NCBI GenBank assembly: GCA_021205225.1
Contig: JAJPXX010000059.1
Location: forward strand, 1 to 39,444
From: Lachnospiraceae bacterium
GTDB lineage: Bacteria; Bacillota; Clostridia; Lachnospirales; Lachnospiraceae
Reading direction: 5' to 3'
Length of the DNA stretch: 39,444 nt
Part shown: positions 1 to 8,699 of the stretch, one piece after another
Layout: every line of letters starts with the position of its first letter
How positions within the stretch are numbered: the first letter of the stretch is position 1
Notes under the pieces: model-generated
The model's database searches: none
What the model was told of the DNA's origin: nothing
The model's input: the letters and a program-made list of their open reading frames with translations, nothing else
Translations under genes and position numbers: made by a program

Positions 1-60
1 CGCCCATCAGCCACAGACATATGACGCGTTAGCGGCATATAGCCTGCGTAGCAGGCGGTC

Positions 61-86
61 TGCGGCCTGCTGTTCTGAATAGTTAC
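61..86 (-). repeat. Copy of dispersed GTAACTGTTC-type repeat
   Basis: Read on the minus strand this begins GTAACTATTCAGAACAGCAG. It matches the copy at 32019-32044 (GTAACTGTTCAGAACAGCAG) over about 24 of 26 positions. Both copies lie outside genes. Confidence 0.6.
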
Positions 87-150
87 AAATTTTCTAAATC
101 AGTTCGGTCTTCGAGTCTTCAGCTATTGAAAATAATAATCACTTACAGCT

Positions 151-156
151 ATTGTA
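151..156 (-). promoter_or_regulatory. Candidate extended -10 promoter facing left
   Basis: On the minus strand TGCTACAAT reads as an extended -10 (TG-n-TACAAT) preceded by a T-rich tract. No good -35 is visible. It would drive a gene left of the window. Confidence 0.3.
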
Positions 157-342
157 GCATAAAAAAACAGGCTGAAAAATAGAAAATCTTACGGATTTTG
201 TGCAGATTGTTTCAAATTTTTACGGTTCCGCGCGGCTTATGCGACACATTGTCAAACCTGTAACAAATCTGGCGGGTGCGTCATGTGCATCCCCAGAGGG
301 TTTTTGTCCGGTAGGGAAGTTCGGAGAACTTTCCTACCGGAT

Positions 343-381
343 AAAAAAAGGAAGCCCCAGATCTGTCCATCCGGAGCTTCC
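343..381 (-). terminator. Rho-independent terminator of glyS
   Basis: On the minus strand GGAAGCTCC and GGGGCTTCC form a 9-bp stem (one G-U pair) with a 14-nt loop, followed directly by seven T residues. It lies about 25 bases after the glyS stop. A second strong hairpin at 303-342 follows, but its T tract is on the wrong side. Confidence 0.85.
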
Positions 382-405
382 TGTCCTTTTTCATGCAATG
401 GCTTT

Positions 406-1794
406 TTACCACGCAAACTTCTCTTCAAAATACGCCTTCAGATCCTCGATCTTTATCCGCTCCTGCTCCATACTGTCACGGTCTCTCACAGTCACCGCAC
501 CATCCGTTTCGGAATCAAAGTCGTAGGTTACGCAGAACGGAGTGCCAATCTCATCCTGTCTGCGGTAGCGTTTGCCGATGTTGCCGCGGTCGTCAAACTC
601 GCAGTTGTAATACTTTGAAAGCTCTGTATATACCTTCTCCGCCCCCTCATTCAGCTTTTTGGAAAGCGGCAGCACGCCGATCTTGACCGGAGCGATAGCC
701 GGATGGAAGTGCAGCACCGTGCGCATATCTCCGCCCTCAAGCTCTTCTTCGTCATACGCGCTGCACAGGAACGCCAGCACAACACGATCCGCGCCAAGAG
801 ACGGCTCGATCACATACGGGATATATTTTTCCTTCTTTTCCTCGTCAAAATAAGTCATATCCTGGCCGGATGTATTCTGATGCTGCGTCAGGTCATAGTC
901 TGTACGGTCCGCAATGCCCCAGAGCTCGCCCCAGCCGAACGGGAAGAGGAACTCAATGTCCGTCGTGCCCTTGCTGTAGAAGCAAAGCTCCTCCGGGTCA
1001 TGGTCACGCAGGCGCAGTTCATTCTCATTCATCCCCAGCTTTTTCAGCCATTCAAAGCAAAAGCTTCTCCAATACTGGAACCAGTCGAGATCGGTACCCG
1101 GCACACAGAAGAATTCCAGCTCCATCTGCTCGAATTCACGGGTACGGAAGGTGAAATTGCCCGGCGTGATCTCGTTGCGGAACGATTTCCCGATCTGTGC
1201 GATACCGAACGGCAGCTTTTTGCGGGAGGTCCGCTGTACATTTTTAAAGTTTACAAAAATACCCTGCGCGGTCTCCGGACGCAGATAAACAGTATTCTTC
1301 GCATCCTCGGTCACGCCCTGGAAGGTCTTGAACATCAGATTGAACTGACGGATATCGGTGAAATTATGTTTGCCGCAGGACGGGCAGGGAATCTTGTGTT
1401 CCTCAATATAATCCCGCATCTCTTCCTGTGAAAAAGCGTCGATCGGCTTGTCCAATGTCAGCCCCTGCTCTGCGCAGTAATCCTCAATCACCTTGTCCGC
1501 GCGGAAACGCTCATGGCACTCTTTACAATCCATCAGCGGATCCGCAAAGCCGCCCAGATGGCCGCTCGCGACCCAGGTCTGCGGATTCATCAGAATTGCG
1601 CAGTCCACACCGACATTGTACGGATTCTCGCGCACAAACTTCTGCCACCAGGCCTGCTTGACGTTGTTTTTAAGTTCCACACCCAGATTCCCGTAGTCCC
1701 AGGTGTTCGCCAGCCCGCCGTAGATCTCAGAGCCGGGATATACGAATCCTCTCCCCTTCGCGAGCGCTACAATTTTTTCCATTGTCTTTTCCAT
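406..1794 (-). CDS. glyS: Glycyl-tRNA synthetase, single-chain alpha2 type
   Basis: Charges tRNA(Gly) with glycine in the cytoplasm. The 462-residue protein is the homodimeric (eukaryote/Gram-positive) type, not the bacterial alpha2beta2 type. Visible landmarks are the N-terminal motif 1 region ([15 protein letters not shown]), a Cys-rich zinc-binding insertion (CKECHERF, later CPSCG), class II motif 2 (FRNEITPG followed by [16 protein letters not shown]), and motif 3 (SLGADR). The start at 1794 is chosen over an in-frame ATG 24 bases upstream because a GGAGAGGAG Shine-Dalgarno lies 6-7 bases before it. It is followed by a strong terminator. The upstream neighbour is a lipoprotein gene 129 bases away, so readthrough from that promoter is possible. 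Confidence 0.95.
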   Translation of the reverse strand: MEKTMEKIVALAKGRGFVYPGSEIYGGLANTWDYGNLGVELKNNVKQAWWQKFVRENPYNVGVDCAILMNPQTWVASGHLGGFADPLMDCKECHERFRADKVIEDYCAEQGLTLDKPIDAFSQEEMRDYIEEHKIPCPSCGKHNFTDIRQFNLMFKTFQGVTEDAKNTVYLRPETAQGIFVNFKNVQRTSRKKLPFGIAQIGKSFRNEITPGNFTFRTREFEQMELEFFCVPGTDLDWFQYWRSFCFEWLKKLGMNENELRLRDHDPEELCFYSKGTTDIEFLFPFGWGELWGIADRTDYDLTQHQNTSGQDMTYFDEEKKEKYIPYVIEPSLGADRVVLAFLCSAYDEEELEGGDMRTVLHFHPAIAPVKIGVLPLSKKLNEGAEKVYTELSKYYNCEFDDRGNIGKRYRRQDEIGTPFCVTYDFDSETDGAVTVRDRDSMEQERIKIEDLKAYFEEKFAW

Positions 1795-1923
1795 AATGTT
1801 CTCCTCTCCAATCTGCATCCCTACATTTGTTCAGAAACGCATCAAATATTACTTTTCACCATTTGACAGACTTCCTTCTGATTCCCGATTCCGGCAGCCA
1901 GATACGCTTCCCGGCCGGCATTC

Positions 1924-2634
1924 TCACTCGCAGATGATATACACGCGGTTCGCCTCTTTCTGTTCCGCGTAGGTTGCCTCTTCGCCTTCGTATACCTTGC
2001 TGGACGGAAGGATCAAAGCCTCCGTCTCTTCCTGTTCCCCGCTCGCGTTTACGGTATCAGCCGAGAGCATCTCGGCATTTGCACTGATAAAAGTCACTTC
2101 GCTGTCCTCGAAGTGAACTTCCATTGGCGCCTGGGTGATCACAACCGTCGCGGACATATCCTCAAACACCTTCGTATAGCTGACTGTGCTGCCAGACGTT
2201 TCCCCATCCGTCACCCGGCAGAAAGACACATCAAACAGGTACCCCTCCAGCTGTGCACTGATAATCGAGCCGTAGTAAAACTCTACATTATTAAACTCCG
2301 CATAATCATCCGCCGATGAAAACCAGATCTTTAACGTCACCGTACTGCCGTCGTTGCCAAACTCCTCGACCTTGATAGAATCTGTACCATGTTCAGAGTT
2401 ATATTCCGCCACTTCCGTCTGAATCATCGACTCCAGCTCCGTCACATCATAGTAAGACTGATCCAGTGTCTCCTGCACAATCTCAGTTATACTCCCGTCT
2501 TCCGCAATCGAAATCGCGTCGGACGTCTCCGGCGTCCATCCCGCCTGTTCAACGATATCGATGATGTCACAGCCGCCGAGCAGCATCACGGCCGCCGCAA
2601 GCACCGCCGCCACAGCTCTTTTCTTTGCCCTCAC
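1924..2634 (-). CDS. Putative lipoprotein of unknown function
   Basis: A 236-residue protein with a lipoprotein signal: basic N-terminus, hydrophobic stretch, then a lipobox LLGGC with the Cys at about residue 22. The mature part is acidic and has no domain I recognise. I infer an exported, lipid-anchored protein on the outer face of the membrane. The start is GTG at 2634, 10 bases after AGGAGG, and no better ATG exists. A consensus-like promoter (TTGAAA, 17-bp spacer, TATAAT) lies just upstream, so it is probably its own transcription unit, perhaps reading on into glyS. If the Lit-like enzyme encoded at 7.7 kb is active, lipoproteins of this kind would be its substrates. Confidence 0.75.
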   Translation of the reverse strand: MRAKKRAVAAVLAAAVMLLGGCDIIDIVEQAGWTPETSDAISIAEDGSITEIVQETLDQSYYDVTELESMIQTEVAEYNSEHGTDSIKVEEFGNDGSTVTLKIWFSSADDYAEFNNVEFYYGSIISAQLEGYLFDVSFCRVTDGETSGSTVSYTKVFEDMSATVVITQAPMEVHFEDSEVTFISANAEMLSADTVNASGEQEETEALILPSSKVYEGEEATYAEQKEANRVYIICE

Positions 2635-2675
2635 TGAACTATTTCCTCCTGGTTCCTGTCAAATATCAATAATGC

Positions 2676-2704
2676 ATTATACCGTTAAATGCTCTGTGTT
2701 TCAA
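2676..2704 (-). promoter_or_regulatory. Sigma-A-type promoter of the lipoprotein gene
   Basis: On the minus strand TTGAAA (2699-2704) and TATAAT (2676-2681) are separated by exactly 17 bases. The GTG start is about 42 bases downstream of the -10. Confidence 0.8.
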
Positions 2705-2769
2705 CTGTTTTTTCCGCCAGTTCCGAACATCAGCGGTCTGTGGGTTACTGTTTCGTGCCCCGTCTGGCG

Positions 2770-3426
2770 CTATCCCGCGATCTGCCGCAGTATTTCCAGT
2801 GATTTAAACTTGCGGTCGATTGAGATACTGTTGTAGTGATCCTGCACCCGGCGGAACTCCGCAAAGACCTCTGGCTGCAGCGTAAACCGGTACAGCTTCT
2901 GCACCGGTGTATGTATGACATAGGAAATCGCATAGCGCGTCGATTCCTGCAGGGACGGATCTGACGCTGTCTCATAAGGATATTCCCCGTTTTGCACCAT
3001 CGCTTTCATCTCAAAGATACAGCGGATCAGCTCATTGTCCGGCTCCGGCTTCGGCAGCGCACGCAAAGTCGCGTACAGCAAATTCAGCATCTGCGAGGCG
3101 TCCAGATTTTCTCTCGTGTAATAATCCGCCAGCTCCATAAAATAACAGGCATAGCAGGAAGCAATCATATCTTCCCGCACATCGCGGAAATAGTCAGAAA
3201 TCTCTGCCTGCACCAGCGTATAGGCATTTCTTCCCTCGTAGACAGTAAAGACACCAAACGCAAAGGGTGTCGCCGCCGCCAGCAGAGGACTGTTTGACTT
3301 GCGGGCGCCCCTTGCAAATGAGGTAATCTTGCCCCGCTCTTTGGTCAAAAGGACGGTTCGCTTGTCATACTCCCCTGCCGGTACGGCCGAAAGCACCATG
3401 CCTGTCACTTTTAAAGGATCGCTCAT
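2770..3426 (-). CDS. recO: DNA repair protein RecO
   Basis: Recombination mediator that loads RecA and anneals single strands together with RecR in the RecF pathway. The N-terminal OB-fold sequence (VTGMVLSAVPAGEYDKRTVLLTKERGKI) and GARKSNSPLL are typical. The C-terminal helical part has only scattered cysteines and no CxxC zinc site. At 218 residues it is a little shorter than many RecO proteins. I place the start at the ATG of MSDPLKV because that matches the family N-terminus and has AAAGGA upstream. An in-frame ATG at 3459 overlaps the era stop (TGATG) and could give 11 extra residues. It is the last gene of the Lit-like/M16C/era/recO operon. Confidence 0.92.
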   Translation of the reverse strand: MSDPLKVTGMVLSAVPAGEYDKRTVLLTKERGKITSFARGARKSNSPLLAAATPFAFGVFTVYEGRNAYTLVQAEISDYFRDVREDMIASCYACYFMELADYYTRENLDASQMLNLLYATLRALPKPEPDNELIRCIFEMKAMVQNGEYPYETASDPSLQESTRYAISYVIHTPVQKLYRFTLQPEVFAEFRRVQDHYNSISIDRKFKSLEILRQIAG

Positions 3427-3455
3427 CGTCACGCCGTCCTTTCCCGAATCACCCA

Positions 3456-4514
3456 TCACCCAAAATCTTTCTTATCGTAGCCAAAGTTCTTGATCATATA
3501 ATCACTGTCGCGCCAGTCCTTTTTTACCTTCACCCAGAGCTGCAGGTTGACCGGTTCTTCAAGCATCTGCTCAATTTCATAGCGCGCCTGTGAGCCGATT
3601 TTACGCAGCATCGCGCCCTGTTTGCCAATCACCATACCCTTGTGAGATTCCTTTTCACAGATAATCGTCGCCTCAATATCCATAATCCAGTCCGAATCTT
3701 CGCGCACATTCACCTCTGCCTGCGCGCGGCGGCTGAGCGTGTTTTGATACGCCTCGCGTGAGGCAGCCCTCTCGGCATGCTCATGACGATGCCTCTTCCG
3801 CACAGCCTCAGCCCGTTTCTCCCTGTGCTTCTGGCTGCCCGCAGGACGCTCTTTCATCACTTCAATCGAGACCGCGATCCCATGCGGGATTTCTTCTTCC
3901 ATACACCGCAGCGTTTTCTCCCGGATCAGCTCCGCCACAATCTGTTTTTGCGGCTGATCTGTCACAGTATCATCGTCGTAATACTTCGGTCCATATGGCA
4001 GGCAGCGGAAAATCGCGCTGATCACCTCATCCATATGCAGCCCGCGCAGGGCGCTGACTGGTATCACGGCGTCAAAGTCCAGAAGCTCCCGATAGACATC
4101 CAGACAGCGCGGAATCTCGCTTTTTTCCACGGTATCCATTTTATTCAGAATCAGAATCACCGGAATCTTCAGGCTACGGAGCATCTGCGCAATGTGCTGA
4201 TCCCCTCCGCCAACCGAATCGGCCGGTTCGACCAGCCACAGTACAGCATCCACCTCCCGCAGCGTCGACTCCGCCGCAGTTACCATATATTCACCCAGCT
4301 TATTTTTTGCCTTATGGATACCGGGCGTGTCCAGGAAAATAATCTGCCCCTGTTCAGAGGTATAGACCGTCTGGATCCGGTTTCGCGTCGTCTGCGGTTT
4401 ATTGGACGTAATCGCGATCTTCTGACCGATCAGATGATTCATCAGTGTCGATTTCCCAACATTCGGCCGCCCGATCAGGGTCACAAAGCCAGATTTAAAA
4501 TTTGCTTTTTCCAT
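3456..4514 (-). CDS. era: GTPase Era with an unusual charged insertion
   Basis: Essential GTPase that binds 16S rRNA and assists 30S subunit maturation. Landmarks: G1 GRPNVGKST (about residues 15-23), QTTRNRIQ, G3 DTPG (62-65), G4 NKMD (124-127), SAL near 154, and a C-terminal KH domain with the GKQG loop at 297-300. The protein has 352 residues where Era is usually close to 300. The excess is a basic, His/Arg/Glu-rich insertion at about residues 223-275, between the first beta strand of the KH region (IAVSIEVMKER) and the next (DIEATIICE). The start at 4514 follows GAGGAAAAGT and sits 10 bases after the stop of the M16C gene, so the two are in one operon. Confidence 0.96.
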   Translation of the reverse strand: MEKANFKSGFVTLIGRPNVGKSTLMNHLIGQKIAITSNKPQTTRNRIQTVYTSEQGQIIFLDTPGIHKAKNKLGEYMVTAAESTLREVDAVLWLVEPADSVGGGDQHIAQMLRSLKIPVILILNKMDTVEKSEIPRCLDVYRELLDFDAVIPVSALRGLHMDEVISAIFRCLPYGPKYYDDDTVTDQPQKQIVAELIREKTLRCMEEEIPHGIAVSIEVMKERPAGSQKHREKRAEAVRKRHRHEHAERAASREAYQNTLSRRAQAEVNVREDSDWIMDIEATIICEKESHKGMVIGKQGAMLRKIGSQARYEIEQMLEEPVNLQLWVKVKKDWRDSDYMIKNFGYDKKDFG

Positions 4515-4524
4515 ACTTTTCCTC

Positions 4525-7500
4525 TTACTCAGCGTCCGCCCCGGCAAGCGGTCGGATGGAGCCAAACAGCTTCGCCGCACCCTTTATTTTTTCTTCGTTT
4601 CCGACCACACAAATCGCTTCCGCGTCAAGAACGCTCTGCACCAGCGGCGCAAGCGCGCGTATCTGCTCCGGCGTCGCGGACAGGACCTCATCCCGCTCCC
4701 GCTGTACGTCCTCTTCCGTAATCTGCGCGAAATACGCATTCAGAGAACGCGAACCCTTCATCGCCGGAGTCAGCGGCGTATCCAGATCACTGATCGCCCC
4801 GATCACATATTTTGTCATCTCACGCTCATCCGCGTCAAACTCACGCAGATAAGCCGGAACCCCTTCAAAGATCTCATTGGTTCCGCCCAGGTGCGGATCC
4901 CGGTATGAAACAAAGAATGCGTCGCCTCTTCGGGAGAAGGAGCACATACATCCATACGCGCCGCCTTTTACGCGAATATTTACCCAGAGGTATTCATAGC
5001 TCATCAGCACCTTCAGAATCTGGAGCGCGCCTGTGTATGTGAATCCCGCGTCTGTAAAGTTCCCCACACGCGCCACATACTGTACCTGCCCCGGAGTTGT
5101 AAAGCCTTCGTTCTTCTTTTCCAGGTGAAAATCCCTATCGGTTGAACCAGCCGCTCTTCCATCCACTTTCTGGCAGGCAGGCTCTGATTTCCGCTCACAT
5201 ATGCCGCTTTCTGCGTCTGATCCGGCAGTCGCTGCAGGCAGACTCTGCGCGAACGCAAGCAGCGGCATACGCAGCGCCTCCAGCCCTTCCTGGTCGGAGG
5301 TCACGCTGACAAAGAGATTCTCCCTTGTAAACAGCGTCCCGCAAAGTGCGCGCAGCTTCTCTTTCAGTGCTTCCTTCTTCTCCTCAAAATGCTTTTCCAG
5401 ATCCGCTACCAGATCATAAAATGCAATCCCGGTCACTGCGTCGTTAAAGGCACTGAACTCTGACAGATAAGAAAGCGCGCGCCCGACCGCAGCCTGATGC
5501 CCGGCGGAAGCCAACTGCATGGACAGGCGCGACTCCAGCTTCGCAATGATTTCATAAAGCCGCTTGTCGTTGTCAAATTTTGAAGTAAGAATCTCCTTTG
5601 ACATTTCCAGCGCATATGGCAACTTCTCATAGAGCGCCCTTGAGCGAATCCCCATAAAAGCTTTAACCTTTGTATTCTTCCTTGCCGCCATTCCTGGCTG
5701 TCCAGCAAAGGACTCTTCAGACACCGGAACAGGGAATACACTGATTCCCGCGGAAATACCGCCGGTATTCATATTAATATCATTATTCAGATCACTGTAG
5801 GTAAAATGCTCTGTATCAACCATACCGAGCACTGCTTTCAGGATGCCCAGATAGCCCAGATCGTCCGTAGAAACCGCATCCGCGTCAAAGAGCAGATCCA
5901 GATAGGAGATTCCGTTTGTAAACACATCATGATGCAGAATCTTCCATCCATCCCAGTCAAGCTCAGTATTTTCAAAAGGAGCAGCCTTTTTCCCGATATC
6001 TGCGCGGGTCAGCATCGGCAGCTTTTTCAGTTCCTCCGGTGTGGACGGTGTTTCCTGGAAGTCACGCAGCCGTCCGGTCGCCGCAATAATCTCTTCCACC
6101 TGCTCCTCATTCAAAGCTGCTTTGTACGCATGCAGCTTTTCCCGCAGCGCCGCGTCCGTCTTTGCAGTCAGTCCGCGCTCCGGAACGAGCGTCACCAGAG
6201 ACGCATGCGTATTGTCCAGCAGGTACTTCTGAATCAGATCTTCAAAATAGGAGGATTCTACACGCTCACGCAAAGCAGCGTAGACATCCAGCTGTTTCAG
6301 ATAGGAAAATGCCGCGTCATCGTCATACAGCCAGCTGTCGAAAGCATCCAGCCCATAAATCAGCCCCTTCGGTGCCGAGCCGTAATCCGCCTCGCGAAAT
6401 TTAAATTCCATTGAATTGATCCCCGCATACAGCGCCTTTTTGTCAATTCCTTCTTTTACAATCTCTTCCAGCGTTTCACGAATAACTGCAAGAAAACGTT
6501 CCGCGTCCGCTTCATTCGCGTTTTTGGCAATAATGCCCAGATACGGCTGATAGAGCCCGCTTTCATAATCGCCCATGATGTCATTGCCAATCCTGGCGTC
6601 CAGCAGAGCCTGCTTCAGCTTCGCCCCCGGCGCGGACAGCAAAGCGTATTCCAGCACAGCAAACGCATTGGACAGCTCTACTTCCGGACCAGTTCCGATC
6701 ACTACATTCCATGTAAGGTAGGTGTTATTTTCCAGCTCATCGTCCTCGGAAATCGGATAACTCCGGCACACCCGGCGCAATTCTCCAAACGGTTTCTGAA
6801 GCGCAATCGTCGGCGCCCCGCCTTCCTTCTCCTGCTCCAAAGAAGGCAGATCAAACGCACTCAGATATTCCCGATCCAGCCAGAGCAGCCGCTCCTCGAT
6901 ATCCATATTTCCATAAAAATAGATATAGCTGTTCGACGGATGATAATACTTTTTATGAAAAGCCAGAAATTCCTCGTATGTCAGTTCCGGAATATTCTGC
7001 GGATTGCCGCCCGAATCCACGCCATACACCGTATCCGGAAACAGGCTGTTCATAATCTCGCGCTCCAGCACATCCTCCGGAGAAGAATATGCACCCTTCA
7101 TCTCATTATAAACAACGCCATTAATCTCAATCTCATCCGCCGCGTCCTCCAGCTGATAACTCCAGCCCTCCTGGCGGAAAATCTGTTCATTCCGGTAAAT
7201 ATTCGGGTAAAACACTGCGTCCAGATAGACATCCATCAGATTGCAAAAATCCTTATCATTGCAGCTCGCAATCGGATAAACCGTCTTGTCCGGATAAGTC
7301 ATTGCGTTCAGAAACGTATTCAGCGAACCCTTCACCAGCTCCACAAACGGATCCTTCATCGGGAATTTCCGGCTGCCGCAAAGTACACTGTGCTCCATAA
7401 TATGCGGAACCCCCGTACTGTTCGTCGGCAGTGTCTTAAATGCAATATCAAAAACTTTATTCTCATCATCGTTCTGAAGCACCAGAATACGCGCCCCGCT

Positions 7501-7593
7501 CTTCTTGTGGCGAAGCAGGTAGCCGTCCGAGTGAACATCCCCAATCCACTCATGCTGCAGCAACTCATACTGCGAAAGCAACTCCATGTTCAT
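4525..7593 (-). CDS. M16C-family zinc metallopeptidase (presequence protease/insulinase-like)
   Basis: A 1022-residue metallopeptidase related to mitochondrial PreP, which degrades peptides inside a closed chamber made of four repeats of the M16 fold. The inverted zinc motif HxxEH is present as HIMEH near residue 61, and the distal family motif NEMKGAYSSPED follows about 80 residues later, as expected for a catalytically competent M16C enzyme. No signal peptide is seen, so it probably acts in the cytoplasm. A hydrophilic insertion (about residues 786-828, Cys/Glu/Lys-rich) precedes the conserved NEGFTTPGQVQYVARVGNF. The start at 7593 follows AGAAGGAAATAAT. It lies 83 bases after the Lit-like gene and 10 bases before era. 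Confidence 0.93.
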   Translation of the reverse strand: MNMELLSQYELLQHEWIGDVHSDGYLLRHKKSGARILVLQNDDENKVFDIAFKTLPTNSTGVPHIMEHSVLCGSRKFPMKDPFVELVKGSLNTFLNAMTYPDKTVYPIASCNDKDFCNLMDVYLDAVFYPNIYRNEQIFRQEGWSYQLEDAADEIEINGVVYNEMKGAYSSPEDVLEREIMNSLFPDTVYGVDSGGNPQNIPELTYEEFLAFHKKYYHPSNSYIYFYGNMDIEERLLWLDREYLSAFDLPSLEQEKEGGAPTIALQKPFGELRRVCRSYPISEDDELENNTYLTWNVVIGTGPEVELSNAFAVLEYALLSAPGAKLKQALLDARIGNDIMGDYESGLYQPYLGIIAKNANEADAERFLAVIRETLEEIVKEGIDKKALYAGINSMEFKFREADYGSAPKGLIYGLDAFDSWLYDDDAAFSYLKQLDVYAALRERVESSYFEDLIQKYLLDNTHASLVTLVPERGLTAKTDAALREKLHAYKAALNEEQVEEIIAATGRLRDFQETPSTPEELKKLPMLTRADIGKKAAPFENTELDWDGWKILHHDVFTNGISYLDLLFDADAVSTDDLGYLGILKAVLGMVDTEHFTYSDLNNDINMNTGGISAGISVFPVPVSEESFAGQPGMAARKNTKVKAFMGIRSRALYEKLPYALEMSKEILTSKFDNDKRLYEIIAKLESRLSMQLASAGHQAAVGRALSYLSEFSAFNDAVTGIAFYDLVADLEKHFEEKKEALKEKLRALCGTLFTRENLFVSVTSDQEGLEALRMPLLAFAQSLPAATAGSDAESGICERKSEPACQKVDGRAAGSTDRDFHLEKKNEGFTTPGQVQYVARVGNFTDAGFTYTGALQILKVLMSYEYLWVNIRVKGGAYGCMCSFSRRGDAFFVSYRDPHLGGTNEIFEGVPAYLREFDADEREMTKYVIGAISDLDTPLTPAMKGSRSLNAYFAQITEEDVQRERDEVLSATPEQIRALAPLVQSVLDAEAICVVGNEEKIKGAAKLFGSIRPLAGADAE

Positions 7594-7676
7594 ATTATTT
7601 CCTTCTTTCTCCTTTTCTGATATTTGTTCAGTAACAGTGCAGGCCAAAGCAAAGCATAGACCCTGGATTTGACCGA

Positions 7677-8414
7677 TTACACTTTTGTATTACCATTTTT
7701 CGCAACTGCCGCCCGATGCAGCCGTGCATACAGCACCCCTGTCAGTATTCCACCCAAAAACAAAATTAACAGAATTGCCGCAGCGCAGTGAGCAAAAAAT
7801 TCATCTGGCAAAATCAGGATTACCGGGTCTGCAGCCGGATCGAACAACCAGTAATCATTATTAAAAAAAAGCTCATGGAAGCGGACAAAAAAAGAATCCC
7901 AGTTCAAAGCCGCCAGAACTCCCAGAACAACTGGAATCACAAATGTGAAAACAGACAGCAGCTTCAAAGCACCAATATTCACCGCAAGCCGGGATTGTCC
8001 CGATTGCCTTTCCTCATCCGGCCCTCTTCCCTTCAGAAATATCCCGCGCCGGATGATAACCGCCGCGCAAAATGCCGCCAGAGCCGCGCCGGTTACGAGG
8101 AATAAAATCTGCAGCGCCACGAAAATCCGCTTTACCTCTTCAAAATGTATCGCCGCATTCTCCGACATCGGAAAGTCCGGAAATTCCAGCTCGCCCACAC
8201 CCTTGAACAACAGATTGTAGTCAATCAGCGCGTCATAATTCGCGCGGATCACCGCTTCCGAATAGCCGGTCTCACTTTCCAGATCCAGGTAGCCAATATC
8301 AAAATAATAGATACAGCGGAGATTCAGCACCAGAGTCACAGAAAAACAGGTCAAAAACAGAAATCCAACCAGTGCAAAAAGGAGATTGCCTGGCGTTATA
8401 ATCCTTTTTTTCAT
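7677..8414 (-). CDS. TIGR01906-family membrane protein, Lit-like lipoprotein transacylase
   Basis: A 245-residue integral membrane protein with four likely transmembrane segments (near the N-terminus, and around residues 95-120, 150-170 and 210-230 of this reading). It matches the TIGR01906/DUF1461 family by FHELFFNNDYWLFDP and ILPDEFF. Family members named Lit move an acyl chain within diacylglyceryl lipoproteins, giving lyso-form lipoproteins that are less visible to TLR2. Two conserved histidines are described for Lit; here they would be the His of AIHFEEVK and the His of RFHELFF. Function is inferred from family only. The start at 8414 follows AAAGGAAG. It is the first gene after a good promoter at 8494-8522. 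Confidence 0.75.
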   Translation of the reverse strand: MKKRIITPGNLLFALVGFLFLTCFSVTLVLNLRCIYYFDIGYLDLESETGYSEAVIRANYDALIDYNLLFKGVGELEFPDFPMSENAAIHFEEVKRIFVALQILFLVTGAALAAFCAAVIIRRGIFLKGRGPDEERQSGQSRLAVNIGALKLLSVFTFVIPVVLGVLAALNWDSFFVRFHELFFNNDYWLFDPAADPVILILPDEFFAHCAAAILLILFLGGILTGVLYARLHRAAVAKNGNTKV

Positions 8415-8493
8415 GCAGCACTTCCTTTCCTGCTCTGCTTTCAAATCTTTATGTGTCTGTTTTTCGTTCCACCTTTTGAATCATCTCCACGCT

Positions 8494-8522
8494 ATAGTAT
8501 CACAAAAAGATTCTCTTGTAAA
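8494..8522 (-). promoter_or_regulatory. Promoter of the Lit-like/M16C/era/recO operon
   Basis: On the minus strand TTTACA (8517-8522) and TACTAT (8494-8499) are separated by 17 bases. It begins directly after the palindromic terminator at 8526-8565, which fits a new transcription unit. Confidence 0.7.
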
Positions 8523-8525
8523 ACA

Positions 8526-8565
8526 AAATCGGACAGGATGTGTATACACATCCTGTCCGATTTTA
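8526..8565 (-). terminator. Perfect 40-nt palindromic terminator
   Basis: The 40 bases are a perfect inverted repeat with no mismatches and no separate loop: arms of 20 bases ending in AAAAT/ATTTT around a central GTGTATACAC. On the minus strand the hairpin is followed by a T-rich tail (ATTTTGTTTT), so it ends transcripts coming from the surface-protein gene. The symmetry makes it able to act in both directions. Confidence 0.85.
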
Positions 8566-8619
8566 TGCACAGAGCCGGGTAAGGAATTTTGCGGCTTATG
8601 CCGCACCCGACCCGCGCGG

Positions 8620-8650
8620 CGAGCAGGAGACAAAAACTGCCTCCTGCTCG
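8620..8650. other. Stem-loop between surface-protein gene and terminator
   Basis: CGAGCAGGAG and CTCCTGCTCG form a perfect 10-bp stem with an 11-nt loop. It lies about 50 bases after the stop of the surface-protein gene and has no T tract, so it may be a 3' stabilising structure rather than a terminator. Confidence 0.5.
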
Positions 8651-8699
8651 ATTACGCAAGCTCCTGTTCACCTAAAGCATACTTACAGGCAAGCCCTTA

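Larger units (their letters stand above)
1..300. other. Intergenic region at the left edge, no gene seen
   Basis: No coding region with family resemblance or a good ribosome site is visible. The stretch holds GC-rich short inverted repeats (a GCCTGC/GCAGGC hairpin near 43-57), one copy of the dispersed GTAAC-type repeat (61-86), and the word CAGCTATTG repeated near 120 and 147. A candidate minus-strand promoter lies at 151-156. Confidence 0.5.

Noticed and set aside
303..342. Strong hairpin TCCGGTAGG...CCTACCGGA as a terminator
   Set aside because: T residues precede and A residues follow the stem on both strands, so there is no T tract after it; the hairpin at 343-381 is the better glyS terminator.
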